Shown one piece after another: positions 1 through 26,043 of a stretch of 64,000 nt of DNA. Below the pieces are notes generated by a model. It worked only from the letters and a program-made list of their open reading frames with translations, searched no databases and was not told the DNA's origin. Positions within the stretch are counted from its first letter, which is position 1. Each line of letters opens with the position of its first letter. Both the position numbers and the translations under genes were made by a program. This DNA is from Pseudorasbora parva (taxonomy: Eukaryota > Chordata > Actinopteri > Cypriniformes > Gobionidae), in NCBI RefSeq assembly GCF_024679245.1, contig NC_090177.1, forward strand, positions 29,041,675 to 29,105,674. Direction: 5' to 3'.

Positions 1-1072
1 GCTTTATATATAGTGAATAGATAATATAAGCACAGTTTATCAGTTCTGACAAGACAGGAAAGTTCATATTTCTGAGGTGAGAGACTTTTTATTTCATAAC
101 AAACAACGAAAATAACGTTAGAATAATGATAGTCATTTAGCCTGACAACATATCATCTAATCGCAGATAATGAATCAGGACAACACGTTTTTCTCAGGGC
201 CTCTTTACTTGAACTGTGTCTGACAGAAGAGTCAACAGCTTTCATGCATATCTTTAAAAATAAAAGTCTCAGATCAGAAAAACATTTAGAATTATGTTTT
301 TGTTGTTGTTGACGTTGTTTCTTGACTGCACTCTCCACTACCAACTCAAAATGGTTTTGCGACACACTGGTTTGCAACCAAGGGGGTAATCTAGCACTAG
401 GAAAGCGTTCCAACCATAGGGGCGGCCATTGCTAACCAAGCCATCACCTGCTGTTTGCATCCCATTGACCGACAGTCATTTTTGAGTCACTTTGACAGTG
501 AATAACTTTACACCTGAGGCGTTTAAAGACTCCATTTGTCCATTGTTTATTTATAAAGAAACACGACAATGCATAAAAGGCTCCATTACCTTGTATCTTA
601 CACTATCGCCCCGTAGAAGCTGTTTTTGTAAAAGTAGGCTAACGATTGCGTCATAACCAACGCGACTCTGTCGCACAGTTGAGAAATTACCATATAGACA
701 GGAGGAGACGCTCAGAAGCAATCTTTTACTGTCTGTGAGACAGTTGGGGGGACGTGGAGACAAAGTCCGATAAAGTCAAGGGAGAAGAAAGGGGAGAAGC
801 CGATAGTGAGCCAAAAGCAACGGGAGAAAATATTTAAACAGCGTGTTTCAGATTTCACGTTCCACAACTACTGAAGACCTACAACTGTCAGACAGCTTGC
901 TCATGTCACATCTACGTCACTCAGCCTGCGCAGTTCGCTCAGCCATCAGGAAGTGAGTGCCTCTGATTGGCCTCATTTTCTGCCGTTGACGTCTATGGGA
1001 TCACTCTGTCCATTTCTTTTACTGTTTATGTTTGCAACCCATCAGTTGAGGAACACTGACATAGAAGAAAGA

Positions 1073-1565
1073 TTAAAGGGTTAGTTCACCCAGAAATGAA
1101 AATGATTTAATTAATTACTCGTCCTCATGTTGTTGGACACCCGTAACACCTTCGTTCATCTTCAGAACACAAATGAAGATATTTTTGTTGAAAGCTGATG
1201 GCTGAGAAAGGCTTCAGATAGGCCTCCATTGGCATTCAGTACGTTCCCACTGACCCACTCACAAGACCCATAAAAGGCACTAAAGACGACGTTACAAAGT
1301 CCATCTCACTACAGTGACTGTACAATAATTTTACCAAGTGACGAGAATAGTTTTTGTGCGCAAAAATGCCTATAATAATGGGCCTTGTGAGTGGGTCAGT
1401 GGAAATGAACTGAATGCCAATGGAGGCCTTTCTAAGCCATCAGCTTTCAACAAAAATATCTTAATTTGTGTTCCAAAGATGAACGAAGGTCTTACAGGTG
1501 TCCAACGACAAGAGGGTGAGTAATTAATGAAATCATTTTCATTTTTGGGTGAACAAACCCTTTAA
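1073..1565. mobile_element. TTAA-flanked foldback MITE
   Basis: The left end reads TTAAAGGGTTAGTTCACCC and the right end GGGTGAACAAACCCTTTAA. The arms of roughly 190 bp are reverse complements by eye: the block about gtgagtgggtcagtggaa near 1385 pairs with the block near 1250. The TTAA at each end is the expected target duplication of a TTAA-specific (piggyBac or Kolobok type) transposase. No transposase is encoded. The TTAGTTCACCC end is a very common cyprinid repeat signature and recurs at about 30680, 46744 and 63134. Confidence 0.75.
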
Positions 1566-2094
1566 AGGAATAGTTCACCAAAACATTTTAATTTCCTGAC
1601 TTTTTTACTCGACCCCACACAACAAGTTCTATTTGATTTTCTTACTTTAGCAGAAGAAAAACACACAACCCCAACCGAAATTTTCGGAAAAAATTTAAAT
1701 ATAAATCTATATCCTTTTTAATTAAAAATGTTTGCCTTGGTCCAACTCTCGTGATGCGTGTCCACAAGACAAGTTTAGTTCATGACCTCTCGCGTGTGAA
1801 GGTCACACTTCAATTTGGCAGCAAGAACTTGCCCCCAGTCAATCACATTAGATTATTTATGTGACAAGCAGGGCGGGACTGAGCACCGTGGGTGTGGAGT
1901 GAGGTCGGTGGTGTGAGTGCTCGTGAGTGTCCCCTGCATAGCACACCGGTTTCAAGTCTCACGGAGGAACTCCAAAAGGATAAAGGAGGAGTGACGAAAG
2001 TGAATAATGAGAGTTGTCTGGCTATCACCAGACCAAGCTCAATCATTTAAGACTGAACATTGGTCTGGGGAGTCGGCTCTGTATTTTTACTGTA

Positions 2095-2314
2095 CAAGAG
2101 GTGTGATCAACTGGCCTAGTTCAAATGACTCTGTACAAAATTGGATAGTAATTCAACCAATCAGACCACAAGAGGCGATCAACTAGACTAGTTCAAATGA
2201 CTCTGTACAAAATTGGATAGTAATTCAACCAATATAGACCACAAGAGGGCTAGATCAATGGGCATAGTTCAAATGACTTTGTACACAATTGGATAGTACT
2301 TCAAGGTACAGACC
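2095..2314. repeat. 73-bp tandem repeat, three copies
   Basis: Three consecutive imperfect copies of a unit of about 73 bp. Each contains AGTTCAAATGACT, GTACAAAATTGGATAG and a GACCACAAGAGG-like joint. Copies 1 and 2 are nearly identical; copy 3 has diverged. No coding sense was seen. It lies in xkr7 intron 1. Confidence 0.75.
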
Positions 2315-3802
2315 AACGATCCTTTGCTCTTCTATCCGCGATCTTATTAAGCCCGACAATAGTGCGCCAGGTGGAAATGCCGGTCTGTGATTGGTTCCCG
2401 AAAAGAAAAAGAAAAAAAGAAGCAGGAAAAAATATGTACAGGTTTCCAGCCTGAGTTGGCCAGGGTGAAATTAAATTGCTGGTAGATTGGGTTTACCCAG
2501 TCTAGAATGAGAGAGGAGCTGGCCTGGACTTTATGTTGTTATTTTGTTTTAGTTTATGCAGCAGTCATCCATTAGGGGCTGCCACTTTACTTTTGCTTTA
2601 ACGTTTGTTTATTTTGTGATTAAAATAACGTTGAACGTTCCACCTCCTTCTCCAAGCCTTTAACGTTACTACAATTCAGCTGAATTAACTGAAAATTCAG
2701 AATCTATTTGAATATTGAGGTAAATAAATCAATTTGGAAGTGAAAAGAAAAAACGAGAAAGAGTTTGAATAGAATTTCAGAAATTAATCTAAAAAAAATG
2801 CCTAAAACAGAAAGAATCAGTCATTCAGTCATCTTTGGTGACTGACACATTCACAGCATCCTTTCTGAGAAAAGGCTGGCTTGAGCTTGTGTTCACCGCT
2901 TTGACCGTGTGTTTATGGTATCAGGTTGTGTCTTTTTCTTCTCCTGCCAAAAAGCTGCTGACAGGTGAAAAGCCCACAGTGCCACTCTCCTGGTGTCATA
3001 TTGTGATGGGCACTTTGACAGTAAGTTCGCTCAGCTCAGCCAAAGCTTGTTTTCAGATAGTTTAGGTAGACCTCTCTCACCTAGTTGCCATTCAACCAGA
3101 TTTACTCCACTGTAGTTTGATATTTTATGTATTTTTACAGGCTTCTTTTATATAGACTGGTCAAAGACAGAGAAACCCTCTCAAAAAAGCCACACTGCAA
3201 ATGTAACAACATTTAATGCCTACCTCGTTAAATATTCATGTACTTTGTCACAAGTCACAGGAACTGTCACACACTGTGTTTAGTTTCAGTGTCTGAGGGG
3301 AAGAAGCTAAAAATGTCAAACGCATTAACTGAAATGATGCAGAGACGGTATTATTTTTGTGGTATATTTCAAGAGATATAAGACATAGCAGATGTATGTG
3401 CTCAATCTGCTCATATATGCACAGGTAAATATTCAAACAGGTTGCATCCTGTTCTTGTCCAATCAATGTTTTTAGGGTCATGAATATGCAAATAAGAACA
3501 TTAACTAAATTCAATTAAAGCCTTTATAATTTTCTAGCAGCAGTGTAAGAAGTAATTCTCCAATGGAATTGATTTTCAGCTACATTTTATGCCTTAAGGC
3601 ATGTTTTTGGAAACACAAGACACAGAATGTTGTCCAATCAGCCAAATACTTTATTTAAAATAATAAATTGGAATTCTAAATCTAAAAAAAATAAGTGCTC
3701 TACTAGAATGGACTTTAAAATCAGCCCAATACTATGCTAGATTACACAATGAGCTGTATGATATAACAAACCGACAGTGAGGAAAAACATCTACTTGTGT
3801 AG

Positions 3803-4189
3803 TTAAAGGTGTAGTGTGTAGTATTTATGAGTATCTATTGAAAGAAATGTAATTTAATATACATATCTATAATCCAGTGGTGTATAAAGACCTTACATAA
3901 TGAAACATTGTGTTTTTATTGCCTCAGAATGAGCCATTTCCATACACCGCGGGTCTCCTTACAGTGAAGTCGCCATTTTGTGCCACCATGTTTCTACAGT
4001 AGCTTTAAATGAACAAACTGCTCTACAGAGCGCTAGTCACTCTCTGCTGTCTTAGAAAACAACATTTTTGTCCTATGTCGGCCACCATAGCTTCTCTATG
4101 TGCTTCAAAAGAGAGGGGTGAGCTGTGGGTGGTTGCAATTCACAACCTCACTGCTAGATGCCACTAAAATGTACACAGTGCACCTTTAA
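3803..4189. mobile_element. TTAA-flanked short MITE (AGGTG ends)
   Basis: It begins TTAAAGGTGTAGTGTGTAG and ends CAGTGCACCTTTAA. The termini are short inverted repeats flanked by TTAA, 387 bp in total, with no coding capacity. This type of end (AGGTGnAnTnTG) is shared with the element starting at 32718, which suggests a related non-autonomous family. Confidence 0.65.
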
Positions 4190-5023
4190 GACAGAAAAAA
4201 AACACAACATAAGAGAAAGATGGGAAGTTAGAGAAAGGATGAGAAAAGCTGAGCAGTCAATCAAACGCTATGGTAAATGTATCTGTCACTTGCTCATGTG
4301 GCTAATACAAACACAATTTTTGGCCTAGTGTTTGTTCCATGTGTTTGGCTGGTAAATCAAACGTCTGCTGTTGTTTATGCATTTTCAAAATTGTTCATTT
4401 GTCATGTCATAAGTTGGCATATTGCAGTTCTTGGTAATATCAATACATTTCTTTTAAGGACATTTTTGTTTGCGCAGTAAACCATGTTGGTGCATTGGTC
4501 GGATGCCACCACAGCAGAAGCAAAACACTGTACTAAATGCTTCACTAAATAGAACTAGAGCTGAACATTTAAATAATTATTTAATCAATTTGATAACTGT
4601 CAACTTCGATAAGTGCCATTTTGAAACCCTGGTTAAAGGTGCCCTAGAATGATTTGAAACAATATTTTAAATTGTTCTCTGATATCTAAATAGAGGGTAT
4701 GTGGCTTATTTATGGTCAACATTTTTCAAGATACGGTTTTACAGGTCCTTTCACAACCCTAGAAATTGTTCCTAGGATTTAATGCTCTGTTTTTGCCTTA
4801 TTTGGAAGGGTCATGAATATTAATGTTGAGCTCTGCTCTGATTGGCTGTTTCACTCCACTGCTGCTCAATGACAGCTAACACATCTATACCATCCGTCAT
4901 GGCAGTGATTTGACAATGATAGCTTCTTAACTTTAAATCACAAACTGAAGTAGCGCGTAAATATGTTGTTTGTACAGTAACGTTACAGTTTGACAGTAGA
5001 GTACTGATTTTAAAGTCGATTTA

Positions 5024-5563
5024 AGGGTCCTGCACACTGCGATTTTTCAAAATCCTTTGCGAATTTCCCTTGTCAGACTGTACGAACATGATCGCCATGT
5101 CACACTGTAAGATCTCAGTTAACATTAATGTCAGACTGCACGATAATGAAGGCGCGCTAAAAACGGACGCGCGCAAGAAAACTCACCCGGAGTTTTATAT
5201 CATCAGTGAATGACGCATTCAGTGACAGTGAGCTGCATTACACACGGGACTGAAATGCTGGCTACAAAGAAATCTCTAGCACTCGTTTTGGTCATAGTTT
5301 GTCTTGAAAAACTGAGATATTTGACTGTCGTCATAGGAGAAGTCACACTGCAGGATTGTGTGCCAAATCTTCTGACACTGCCAGAATTTCGTCTGAGGTA
5401 AAAATTTGATAGCAGCGTTCATTAATCGGCTGCCGGTGAACATGTCAAACTAACGACCAAAGACGTCAGATTTTAGCCTAGGATCAGAGGAATCTTTTAG
5501 GATTTGCTAAATTTGTCCCAGACGGCCAAATCGTGGCCAAAATCGCACAGTGTGCACCCGGCT
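5024..5563. mobile_element. PIF/Harbinger-type MITE
   Basis: The left end AGGGTCCTGCACACTGCGAT and the right end ATCGCACAGTGTGCACCCGGCT form imperfect terminal inverted repeats. A TTA trinucleotide flanks each side (5021-5023 and 5564-5566), the TWA target duplication typical of PIF/Harbinger elements. There is no transposase, so it is non-autonomous. It is nested in the TTAA element around it. Confidence 0.65.
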
Positions 5564-5616
5564 TTATTTAGCCAAACCAAGTAATGTAGAAGCCACTCAA
5601 AATAGTCAGTGTCATG

Positions 5617-5965
5617 TTTACTACTCATCAGCTGCAAAATAATCATACTTCAGTTAAAAAAAAATTTTATTTATTTATGTAACAAATTGACTAAGCCTTG
5701 TCAAATGACTATCGTTTCAACTTAGATGGTGAAGAAGGTGATGTTAGCTACAAGGGTTGAGTGAGCGATCTATAAGCAACTAAACAGTAACTACTACTGT
5801 ATAGTTGCTTACAGATTGCTCACATGATTCTTGTAGCTAACGTCAACTTCTTCACCATCTAAGTTGAAGCGATAGTCATTTGACAAGGCTTAGTCAATTT
5901 GTTAAATAAATATTTTTAAAAAATTAAACTGAAGTAGGATTACTTTGCAGCTGATGAGTAGTAAA
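5617..5965. repeat. Long inverted repeat (hairpin), about 165-bp arms
   Basis: The arm from 5617 (TTTACTACTCATCAGCTGC) is repeated as its reverse complement up to about 5965 (GCAGCTGATGAGTAGTAAA). The centre lies near ACAGTAACTACTACTGT at about 5785-5800, so there is almost no loop. By eye the arms differ at only a few positions. Being inside xkr7 intron 1, it would fold into a long double-stranded RNA in the pre-mRNA. Confidence 0.85.
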
Positions 5966-6476
5966 TAAATGTAGTTAGTTTCTGAGTTATGTGTTAATGA
6001 TGAAATATAAGTTAATTTAGATTTAAATCCGTCAAAAGGGATTGACATACGTATCTACTGTTGTATTTTATGACAACACTGGCAGGAAAAAAATTTAACC
6101 AGCATCTTGCGTTAGATCTAGACAACACAGGGGATATTATCACGGTTATAATAAACATCAACCATGACTGTTGACATTGTTTATCTGTGGGAAGGGTATG
6201 AAAAGTCCTCACATCCCCAGCACAGCCTGGAACATGACATTTATTTCCATGATCTGCTGTTTTCACTATCCTCGAGTGACGCTTCTTTATCTGCTTAACT
6301 CTCGACGGCTGCACACTGCGCAGTTTCACCTGACAATGAACATGGGCTTACATGCAAATGTCGGGGGCGTACATATTAATGATCCCAGCGATTGCGTCAC
6401 ATGTGAAGTTATGTTGAAAATAGCATGTTTTTCCGTGGTGTTTTTCACAAACAAGATTTACATCAACAAGATTTTA

Positions 6477-6742
6477 GGGGCGGCAGTGGCTCAGTGACTC
6501 ATGTAGGTTGTCTACAAACCAGAAGGTTGGTGGTTCAATCCCCGGTTCCACCTGACCAAGTGTCGAGGTGTCCATGAGCAAGACACCGAACCCCAACTGC
6601 TCCCGACGAGCTGGATGGCGCCTTACATGGCTGACATCGCCGTCGGTGTATGAATGGGTGAATGTGAGGCAAAATGTAAAGCGCTTTGGATGGCCATAGG
6701 GTCTGTTAAAAGCGCTATATAAATGCAGTCCATTTACCATTT
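6477..6742 (+). mobile_element. V-SINE (tRNA-derived SINE with conserved core)
   Basis: The 5' part resembles a tRNA promoter: the GTGGCTCAGTGAC region is A-box like and GGTTCAATCCCC is a B box. It is followed by the conserved vertebrate V-SINE core (GACGAGCTGGATGGCGCC ... GGCTGACA) and a LINE-like tail, GCGCTATATAAATGCAGTCC. Length and order match HE1/DANA-like V-SINEs of fish. It is not a functional tRNA gene. Confidence 0.8.
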
Positions 6743-6977
6743 ACATATGAAGGAGGAGGCAATGCTGTTTGAGACTCAATGTATGTGATGTCCATGTACT
6801 GAACTTTTTTAACAATGGCAAGGTTAATTCATTTTTCATTTTCATTCATTTTCATTCTAGGGCACCTTTAATTTCTGACCCTTACCTCCAGTAGTCCAAC
6901 TGTTAAATCCCTTTTAAGGGTGGCTATAGAGCGCAAGAAACAACATCATTTGACCTTTAATTACTGAACCTGAATAA

Positions 6978-19829
<12,852 letters not shown>

Positions 19830-21697
19830 TGTTGTTCATACCTCCACCTTCCTCATGACATCTCTATGCAGAGGTGGGACACAGGAGGCAGATGCCGCCA
19901 TGAGGTTACGGTCCAATCCTTGACGGTCGGCATGGTGCTATACGTGGGGCCTCAGCATGTTTGGCATCCGGATGCCTGTGAAAGCTTGACTGGTCCGAAT
20001 ATGCACATCAGGCTGGATGGGAATAGCGTGGCGTTTACATGACCTGCATGGGAAGTGAAACTAGGAAAGGAACTTTCTGCCTATGCACTGAACATATGAA
20101 AAGAGTTTAACTGACAGTGATGAGAAGTGGACATTTGTAAAATATAGATAAACCGACCGATCAGTATTCCTCAGGTCCATCCTGACACTGTATTGGTCTA
20201 AGTTTAATGTTTCAGTGACCTGAAAACAGTACAAATTGTGTATTATTTGCTTCTGTGAATGGTGAGGTTAGCGAGTTCAATCAATCATCCATTTCTCAAA
20301 AGAGTTCTTCTGTAATTATTGACTTATTTATTTATTAGATTTATTTTTAATGACTATGTGGCCATGTCTTTGATATAATTCTTCTAATTGATATTCATAA
20401 ATATATATTATCTTTTGTTATATGTATACAATAGAATGGTGCCAGTGTGTTGGTATGGATGTTTTTTTTTTTTTTGGGGGGGGGGGGGGGGGGTGTTGTC
20501 TGTATGTTTGACTGGTCATGCTGCATTGTTTATCTGTTCAGATGAAGAAAAAATCATATAGTAAGACAAAAATTGTGAACAAATTGTAGTTGGATAAAAA
20601 AAATAATGCTGTAAAAACGTATTCACATGACAGCCTCGGAAAAGTAAAAAAAAAAAAAAAAATGAATATGCGTGTTTGAGTGTTTCATGAAAATGGTTTT
20701 GGGACATCTGGAACCATCAAACTTGCAAACGTCTGAGTGTTTTGTGTTGCATTTCACACAGAGAAAACACAAATGATTGACAGTGAATTCTAATGCTGTG
20801 TGTGAGCTCGTTTTACAGTAACTAAAGCGGTGAGTATTGGTTTGCTCTGTCCACAAGCCTCAAAACCCTTTTACATCTGTATGTGTTCATTTCACTCCTT
20901 ATTTTGTTATTTGGAAGAGGCGGCCATTGCTGTGGTTATGAGGAGTTTAGATTCTGAATTTTGGGGGGTTTTGTGGTTTGGCAATTGTGATTGCTCTTCT
21001 TGGCCATGAAAAGCTACACTTAATGACAACTATCGGGGACAAAAATGTGTGTGTGAATGCTTGCTTGAAAGAAAGAAAGACTTTTTTGCCACCTCATAAA
21101 AAGTTAAAACCTCTTTTTAGTTTAACTGCTTATCCTACTTAGCTCTGTTCCAGGGCTTTTTTGAGTAACAACAATTTTAAAGAAATCACCCCAATTACAA
21201 GACCATCGCAAGACATCAGCTAAAGTTTTTTTCTCTCTTCCTCTGTGAGGTCTTTCAAGGTCTTGCTTGCTGCTTTTGAATTCTATTGCCTGGTTAAAAC
21301 CCAGGTAGAAAATCCCAGAGTCATAGGTAATTGCCAAAGACAAGAATCCTGCTGTCCAGTCTGAAGACCAAATGATGCTTGGGAATGGTAATGGGATGTT
21401 CACACATAAAGGGATTTTATATTGTAGGAGGCTGTGAAGCAACTATACTGTTGTTAGCAGTGGCTGTTCCTTCTGCTAGAGATGCGTTAAACCTCATTGG
21501 TGGTCTGTACACCTCACTCAAATTACTGGTAAAAAGTTATGGCACATTCACTGGTATGGACGAAGCATCAACTATATGATTTACATTGACTATGGCCTGC
21601 CCATACTTTGACTACAAACTTGGTCCTCAAAACATTATGTATTTTGCAATACATGTAATGAAACTATGATGTTGCACTATTTCTATAAGTAATAAAT
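19830..21697 (+). other. xkr7: Probable xkr7 3' UTR
   Basis: The sequence after the stop has no frames of interest and contains a poly-T/poly-G run (about 20461-20494) and AT-rich stretches. A canonical AATAAA at 21691-21696 could be the polyadenylation signal. No earlier AATAAA was seen, so a 3' UTR of about 1.9 kb is plausible but unproven. Confidence 0.35.
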
Positions 21698-22298
21698 AGC
21701 TAAGATAATATAACGGTAACTAAAGTTACAGTATGCAAGTAATTATTCTATATATATGTAATGCTAAATAAGGTTTCCTAGTACATATTTCAGCAACATG
21801 ACAAGTGTTGGAAATTTTATTCTTGCAAAAATCATTTCCCAAAGATCATTTGATTTCAGAAAGGCTTTATTCGCATCAACTAAGCCGAGTCTCTCCTGCA
21901 GGAGACAACTCCCCGTTCTTTGGTTTTTGATATATACATAGCTGCTTCCCCAAAATGCTAACAATCTTCAACTAGTTTTTCAGTTGGTTTCCTGGCTCAC
22001 GTCACCACATTCCAAGTTATTTTTCTGTCGATCATGCATGTCATTTTGGAGCAGTCAACGTCCACAAACATTTAATTCATGACAAACGCAACCTCAGCAT
22101 ACATCTGATATTTAATAGTGTCTTATATACAGCTTATTTTACATTAAATTCAATAATAAAATCTTCTACACAAGCCAATTGAATTACTAGGTTTCAATAG
22201 TTGCTTTTGCACAAGAAGTTTAAATAAATAATAAGGATCGATTTTCAAATATTGTATGCTCACAGTGTGTCTCTGGCTTTTCAAACATCAAAATGTAA

Positions 22299-22491
<193 letters not shown>

Positions 22492-22718
22492 TGTAAAACC
22501 TAACAGTGAAATTCATTAAATGAAATAAGTTCATTTTACTTAATGTTACCAAAAAAGTTAATTCAACTTAACAAATATGTGTGATGTTAACTCAAAAATG
22601 TATTATTGTAAGCAAACCTCAATCTAAATAAGTTACTAAAACTTTTTAACTCTAATGGTTTAAGTTACAGATATTTATTTAATCTAGTATTTTACATCTA
22701 TGGCCAATTAAATAACTA

Positions 22719-22884
22719 CATTTACATTTTACATTTATGCATTTGGCAGACGCTTTTATCCAAAGCGACTTACATTGTAAAAGGTACACATTTTACATTT
22801 TTGTCAAGTCTTGCTTTCCCTGGGAATCGAACCCATGACCTTGGCGTTGCGCCATGCTCTACTCATTGAGCTACAGGAAAGACT
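22719..22884 (-). mobile_element. tRNA-derived SINE with L2-type tail
   Basis: Read on the minus strand it starts with a tRNA-like head: an A box in TAGCTCAATGAGTAGAGCA and a B box in GGTTCGATTCCC. It ends in AAGTCGCTTTGGATAAAAGCG plus an A/T-rich tail. That tail equals the 3' end of the L2-type LINE at 15017, which implies mobilisation by that LINE's machinery. It is not a functional tRNA: the acceptor stem is degenerate and a retro-tail is attached. Confidence 0.8.
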
Positions 22885-23740
22885 AAAAGCTGATAAAATA
22901 AATAAATAAACAATAGTATATACATTAATCTACCTCATATTAAGCCTACAGTCTTACATTAAGCTCTTTTAAAGTCATTACATTTAGTCATGTCAAAGTA
23001 TCATCCCAGTGAGTTTCCGAGGTAACAAAAACCGCACCATTTTCCCTCCTTCAGTCCAGTCACAGCAGGACGGCTCGCGCTACAGTCAAGAAAAACAAAA
23101 GGTAAGCGTTTCAAACTTATTTATTCATATTTCGCTCATGTTTGAACGTTTTCAGTGTTATTTTCGTAACTCTTTTATGTTTATCCGAAGATTAACCAGC
23201 TCAGTAATGTTGTGTGTAAAGTTAGCCAGCAAACAATCTAACATTAGGAGCAAATGCGCTATTGCACCAGAGTTATCAAAGGTAATGTACACGTTTGGAG
23301 TTAATTATGCTGTTTTACACTGCAGTTTGTCAGCGGGGAATTAAAAAATATATGTTTGTGCTTTCTCACAGTCGGACAGATAAACGCTGGCTTTTGAGAC
23401 AGTTGGTCATCTTTCCATGTCTCTCGTCTCGTGCCACAGTGACGTTAACTAACTTACGTTAAAGCAAAAGGTAACGTTAATGCAAACTCACGCATTCCTT
23501 ATATTACAACCGTTTTAAATGTATTGTTAATCGAATTCGAGTTTCCTCTATCATATGTGATGCTAGTTAATTTGACTAAAGCAGCTGAAGCTCCGGGGTG
23601 AACAAAGTGACTTGAGGAGCATTTTAGATCCTGTTTTGCTAACGTTAGATAAAATTTTAAACTGTTATTTGTTTCTCATGACGTTTTCTCATTTGAAACT
23701 CACACTAACACATTGTTGCCATGCTTTTAAATCTTTTCAG

Positions 23741-26043
23741 AGCAAAGACGAAGGTGCATATGGCAGCAACGTGGCTACAATTCTATGAGTAAGTAAGTTA
23801 GAATTAACATTGAACAAATCAATGGAATTTTGTAACGTTACTGTGCAAAATGCAAATGATAACGTTATGAACAGTTACATAATGTTCATACAAATATAAG
23901 TTTGTTCTTCAATTTTAATTTTTGAATGAATTGCTATTTTTGCAAACGTAATTATGACCATAAATGTCTTTTAGCACAACTTGTAAGTCTTCTGAAGCAA
24001 TATGATTTTTTTAAAAGGCTTAAAGTCCAAAGACCAGTCTGTCTATCATTCAAAGTCATGTTGTATTGCTTCAGGAGAATACTGGTCAAGTCTTGAAAGT
24101 TGTTGTTATAGTCGGCTTTCCTAATATAAACAGAAACATTTCGTGTGTTATATTTTCACTGGCAGTTATCCTGAAGTTGCCTTGGGTTTGTAAAGGTGTA
24201 AGGTAATTGGCAATGCTAGATTTGCAGTGGTTGAAAGAAGTCTTGTCATGAATCATAAAAAAACTACGATCCTGGCAGGTCTGTTACTATTTAAAAGGAA
24301 GAGTCAGGAGATGTTTTCAAGACACAAGGTAGGACACATGTCAAAACTACATTACATTTATTTAGCAACATGTTAACCTTTCAGCTGCCACCAGCATAAA
24401 TGCATGGTGTGGTTACAGTGACTGATAGTTGATCATTCAAGTTGTCTTAAATGTATAGTCCACTTGCCAATACAAATTCAGTCATGATTCATAAATTACC
24501 AACCCTCATATTGTTCCAAACACATAAGAATTTTATTAATCTGTCCATTGAAAATCTAGTCTTCAAAACGTTTAATTTAGGCTTTCATTAGCATATACAT
24601 TGAGCACAGCAAAAGCTTATTTGACACATAATAAACCAATCTCAGCTCAAGCTTAAAGGAATCGTTCACCCTGATTTACTCCCCCCCTCAAGTCCTCCTT
24701 GGTGTAAATGACATTCTTCTTTCAGACGAATACAATCAGAGTTATATTAATACGTGTCCTGGCTCGTCCAAGCTTTATAATGGCAGTGAATGGCAGCCCA
24801 AAATTTGTAGCCCAAAAAAGTGCATCCATCCATTTTAAAAGTGCTCCACACGGCTCCGGGGGAATAATAAAGGCCTTCTGAATTAAATCGATGGGTTTGT
24901 GTAAGAAAAATATCCTCTCGTGATTCAAAACGCTTGTGTAACGCCCGACATCATCGTCACATCATTTATGTTTTTTACGCTGCGTCCGCCGTCAACGCCG
25001 TGGCTGTTATGCTTTTTTACGCGATATCCGACGTCATCGTTGCGCCGGAAACTAGTTATTTTCTTATTTTATAACGAGTTAAATATGGATATTTTTCTTA
25101 TATAAACCCATCGATTCACTTCGGAAGTACTTTATTAACCCTCCAGAGTCATGTGGATTACTTTTATAATGAATAGATGCACTTTTTTGGCTTCAAATTT
25201 TGGACAGCCATTTACTGCCATTATAATGCTTGGATTAACCAGGACATTTATTAATACCGGTCTGATTATATTAATCTGAAAGAAGAACGTAATTTACACC
25301 AAGGATGTCTTGCCATTATCCATTTAAAATTTGTTAATCAAATCTGTCTTGTTTCACTTTGTCTACACCGGATGTGAGCAGCGCGACAGGACAAAAGAGC
25401 CCCTTATAGTCCGTTATGTTGTCTACACTGGATGCGGCGTGATGTGAGCGACAAATCTTTGACAGTAAACTGTTGCCTCTTTCTATTTATGACATACTGA
25501 CATGAAAAACAAATGTTTTGCAATGTGTGCATTATCGCTTGAATTCAATTCAATTCAATTCGTCATTCAATTCAAGGTCTAGAACATTCAGCTGATATAC
25601 CCCTGAAAATGTTTTTCCCCCAATTAAACCTTGCTGACAAACAACTTAACATCTTTACAAAATTGAACTACAGGGTTTTAAATAAGCACACGCCCAATTA
25701 AATCAACAATAATCCGTTCCTTATAACAACGTTTTTTTTATTTATGAAAATTGAAATATGGTGTCTGCCCTGACAAGGGTTATTTTTATATGTGGTGACA
25801 TACAAACTTTTTTTCCAATGCATATAGAAAAAGGAGCTTGACCAGGTGCAGAAGCCAACAGTCACCATCCTTACTGTCGAGGAGGAAGAGGGAACGTTAC
25901 CTTTAAACCCACTGGATGCTTTGATTGTCTTTAAAGATGAGGTGGTGATGTCTGCCAAGTCTTCGGTCAGTGCAATACACTTAGAGTACATTAAAGATCA
26001 TACAGTGCTTTTGCTTTTTGAGGAAACGTACCTTTTTACATAA
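23741..26043 (+). pseudogene. Spliced gene-like cargo within the CACTG element
   Basis: Three candidate exons have proper GT-AG edges: 23741..23788 (tttcag| ... |gtaagt), 24279..24328 (tggcag| ... |gtagga) and 25828..26043 (atatag| ... TAA). Their phases join into one open frame, with LLLFKRKSQEMFSRHK at the end of the second running into KKELDQVQKPTVTILTVEEE in the third, then LNPLDALIVFKDEVVMSAKS and a stop. A possible first exon ends |gtaagc at 23101. AATAAA lies about 155 bp after the stop. From memory the last exon vaguely resembles the C-terminal domain of a family of uncharacterised fish proteins, some with a SAM domain; this is not certain. It may be a captured gene fragment or an element-encoded protein. 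Confidence 0.4.
24653..25321. mobile_element. Foldback element inside the CACTG element
   Basis: From TTAAAGGAATCGTTCACCC the left arm includes TTGGTGTAAATGACATTCTT, ATAATGGCAGTGAATGGC and AAGTGCATCCATCCATT. The right arm carries their reverse complements up to CCAAGGATGTCTTG. The central part is CpG-rich (about 24930-25070). The same family begins at 63134 and runs off the right end of the window, where ATAATGGCAGTGAATGGCGG recurs. The left TTAA is clear; the right terminus looks eroded. Confidence 0.7.

Larger units (their letters stand above)
4633..6871. mobile_element. TTAA-flanked DNA transposon, 2.2 kb, with nested insertions
   Basis: A perfect 20-bp terminal inverted repeat, TTAA included, starts at 4633 (AAAGGTGCCCTAGAATGA after TT) and mirrors the end at 6852-6871. 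TTAA at both edges fits a piggyBac/Kolobok-type target duplication. No intact transposase is visible. Inside lie a Harbinger-type MITE (5024-5563), a long hairpin (5617-5965) and a V-SINE (6477-6742), so the original element was much shorter than its present span. Confidence 0.75.

Noticed and set aside
6012..6497. Opposed 105- and 108-codon frames inside the 4.6-6.9 kb TTAA element
   Set aside because: Overlapping on both strands, no domain recognised, within repeat DNA.
6477..6742. tRNA gene or small coding gene at the V-SINE
   Set aside because: The V-SINE core and LINE-like tail identify it as a retroposon.
22719..22884. Functional tRNA gene on the minus strand
   Set aside because: A and B boxes are present but the stems are degenerate and an L2-type retro tail follows; it is a SINE.
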